Of a DNA stretch of 12,958 nucleotides, positions 12,631 to 12,958 are shown piece by piece. This stretch comes from an uncultured Clostridia bacterium. Lineage in GTDB: Bacteria > Bacillota > Clostridia > Oscillospirales > CAG-272. Under the pieces are notes generated by a model. The model saw only the letters and a program-made list of their open reading frames with translations, was not told where the DNA came from and did no database searches. Numbering within the stretch: the first letter of the stretch is position 1; every line of letters begins with the position of its first letter. The DNA is taken from assembly GCA_945949385.1 (NCBI GenBank), contig CAMFEL010000051.1, forward strand, positions 1-12,958, written 5' to 3'. The translations under genes were made by a program, and so were the position numbers.

Positions 12631-12958
12631 TTATTTTTTTCCTAACTCCTTCAGCACTTTTCCCACGAAGTCGCAAACTTCTCCGGCAAGAGGGGAATAT
12701 GCACCGAATTCTTCTTCTGCCTTCTCCCCTGCCGCGCCGTGGATATATACCCCTGCCGTTGCCGCTTTTATGGGAGAAAGCCCTGCACAGAGCATTCCCG
12801 CAATAACGCCGGTAAGCACATCTCCGCTGCCGCCTTTGGCAAGGGCGGGAGAGCCGGAGGTGTTTATATATGTGTGCCTGCCGTCGCTTATTACGGTGCG
12901 CGCCGTTTTCAGCACGCATATTACGCCGTGCCCTGCCGCGTATGTGCGGGCGCTGTCA
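12631..12958 (-). CDS. nnrD: ADP/ATP-dependent NAD(P)HX dehydratase, C-terminal part (runs off the right edge)
   Basis: The open frame continues past the right edge. The visible part is 108 codons plus the stop (phase: codon 12957-12955 reads Asp). It covers the C-terminal half of a ribokinase-like carbohydrate kinase domain (YjeF C-terminal/NnrD). Key features are GVICVLKTARTVISDG (position of the usual vvLKGxxTvI), INTSGSPALAKGGSGDVLTG with the conserved Asp of the GSGDVLTG loop, and GVYIHGAAGEKAEEEFG followed by PLAGEV. NnrD dehydrates hydrated NADH/NADPH to restore the cofactors; it is often fused to the NnrE epimerase, which cannot be judged here. The usual LKG is LKT in this copy. It is immediately followed by ybaK with 1 nt between stop and start. 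Confidence 0.93.
   Translation of the reverse strand, partial: DSARTYAAGHGVICVLKTARTVISDGRHTYINTSGSPALAKGGSGDVLTGVIAGMLCAGLSPIKAATAGVYIHGAAGEKAEEEFGAYSPLAGEVCDFVGKVLKELGKK

Noticed and set aside
1..12958. CRISPR arrays, tRNAs, rRNAs, insertion sequences, phage or defence genes anywhere in the window.
   Set aside because: No spaced direct repeats, cloverleaf sequences, transposase motifs or defence-domain signatures were seen on either strand.

Overview
The window looks like a chromosomal segment of a low-to-mid GC member of the Bacillota, most likely a gut-type clostridium (class Clostridia, perhaps Oscillospirales). The evidence is the clostridial gene order nusB - TsaD-like paralogue - xseA - xseB - ispA - tlyA - nadK - argR, near-consensus SigA promoters with 17-bp spacers, GGAGG-type ribosome binding sites, a DUF1846 protein, and a GH4 enzyme with the CHEV signature of pectin-degrading alpha-galacturonidases. 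No mobile element, CRISPR array, tRNA or rRNA is visible.

Region 1 (1-5616, minus strand) is a compact housekeeping operon transcribed leftward from a strong promoter (-35 at 5611-5616, -10 at 5588-5593). In transcription order it holds nusB, a TsaD/Kae1-like paralogue, xseA, xseB, ispA, tlyA, nadK and the first 23 codons of argR, which runs off the left edge. Several junctions overlap by 4-8 nt, which implies translational coupling. dxs, which often lies between ispA and tlyA in related genomes, is absent here.

Region 2 (5617-7300, plus strand) holds an exported M23 (LytM) metallopeptidase and a four-helix membrane protein with its own promoter. It ends at a strong bidirectional terminator (7264-7294).

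Region 3 (7302-10022, minus strand) is a three-gene operon: a DUF1846 protein, an SGNH/GDSL hydrolase and a small lipoprotein. It is driven by an extended -10 promoter.

Region 4 (10066-10662, plus strand) is a two-gene membrane-protein operon, DUF1294 plus a 71-residue protein with a GTG start. It has a near-consensus promoter, a very short leader and a hairpin terminator.

Region 5 (10688-12958, minus strand) holds a GH4 alpha-galacturonidase with its own promoter and a nearby inverted repeat. Upstream of it are ybaK (Cys-tRNA(Pro) deacylase) and the 3' part of nnrD (NAD(P)HX dehydratase), which runs off the right edge.

The window is mostly conserved core genome. I see no convincing new defence or mobile system. 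The least explained parts are the TsaD-like paralogue, the DUF1846-SGNH-lipoprotein operon, the DUF1294/71-aa pair and the operator-like repeat upstream of the GH4 gene.
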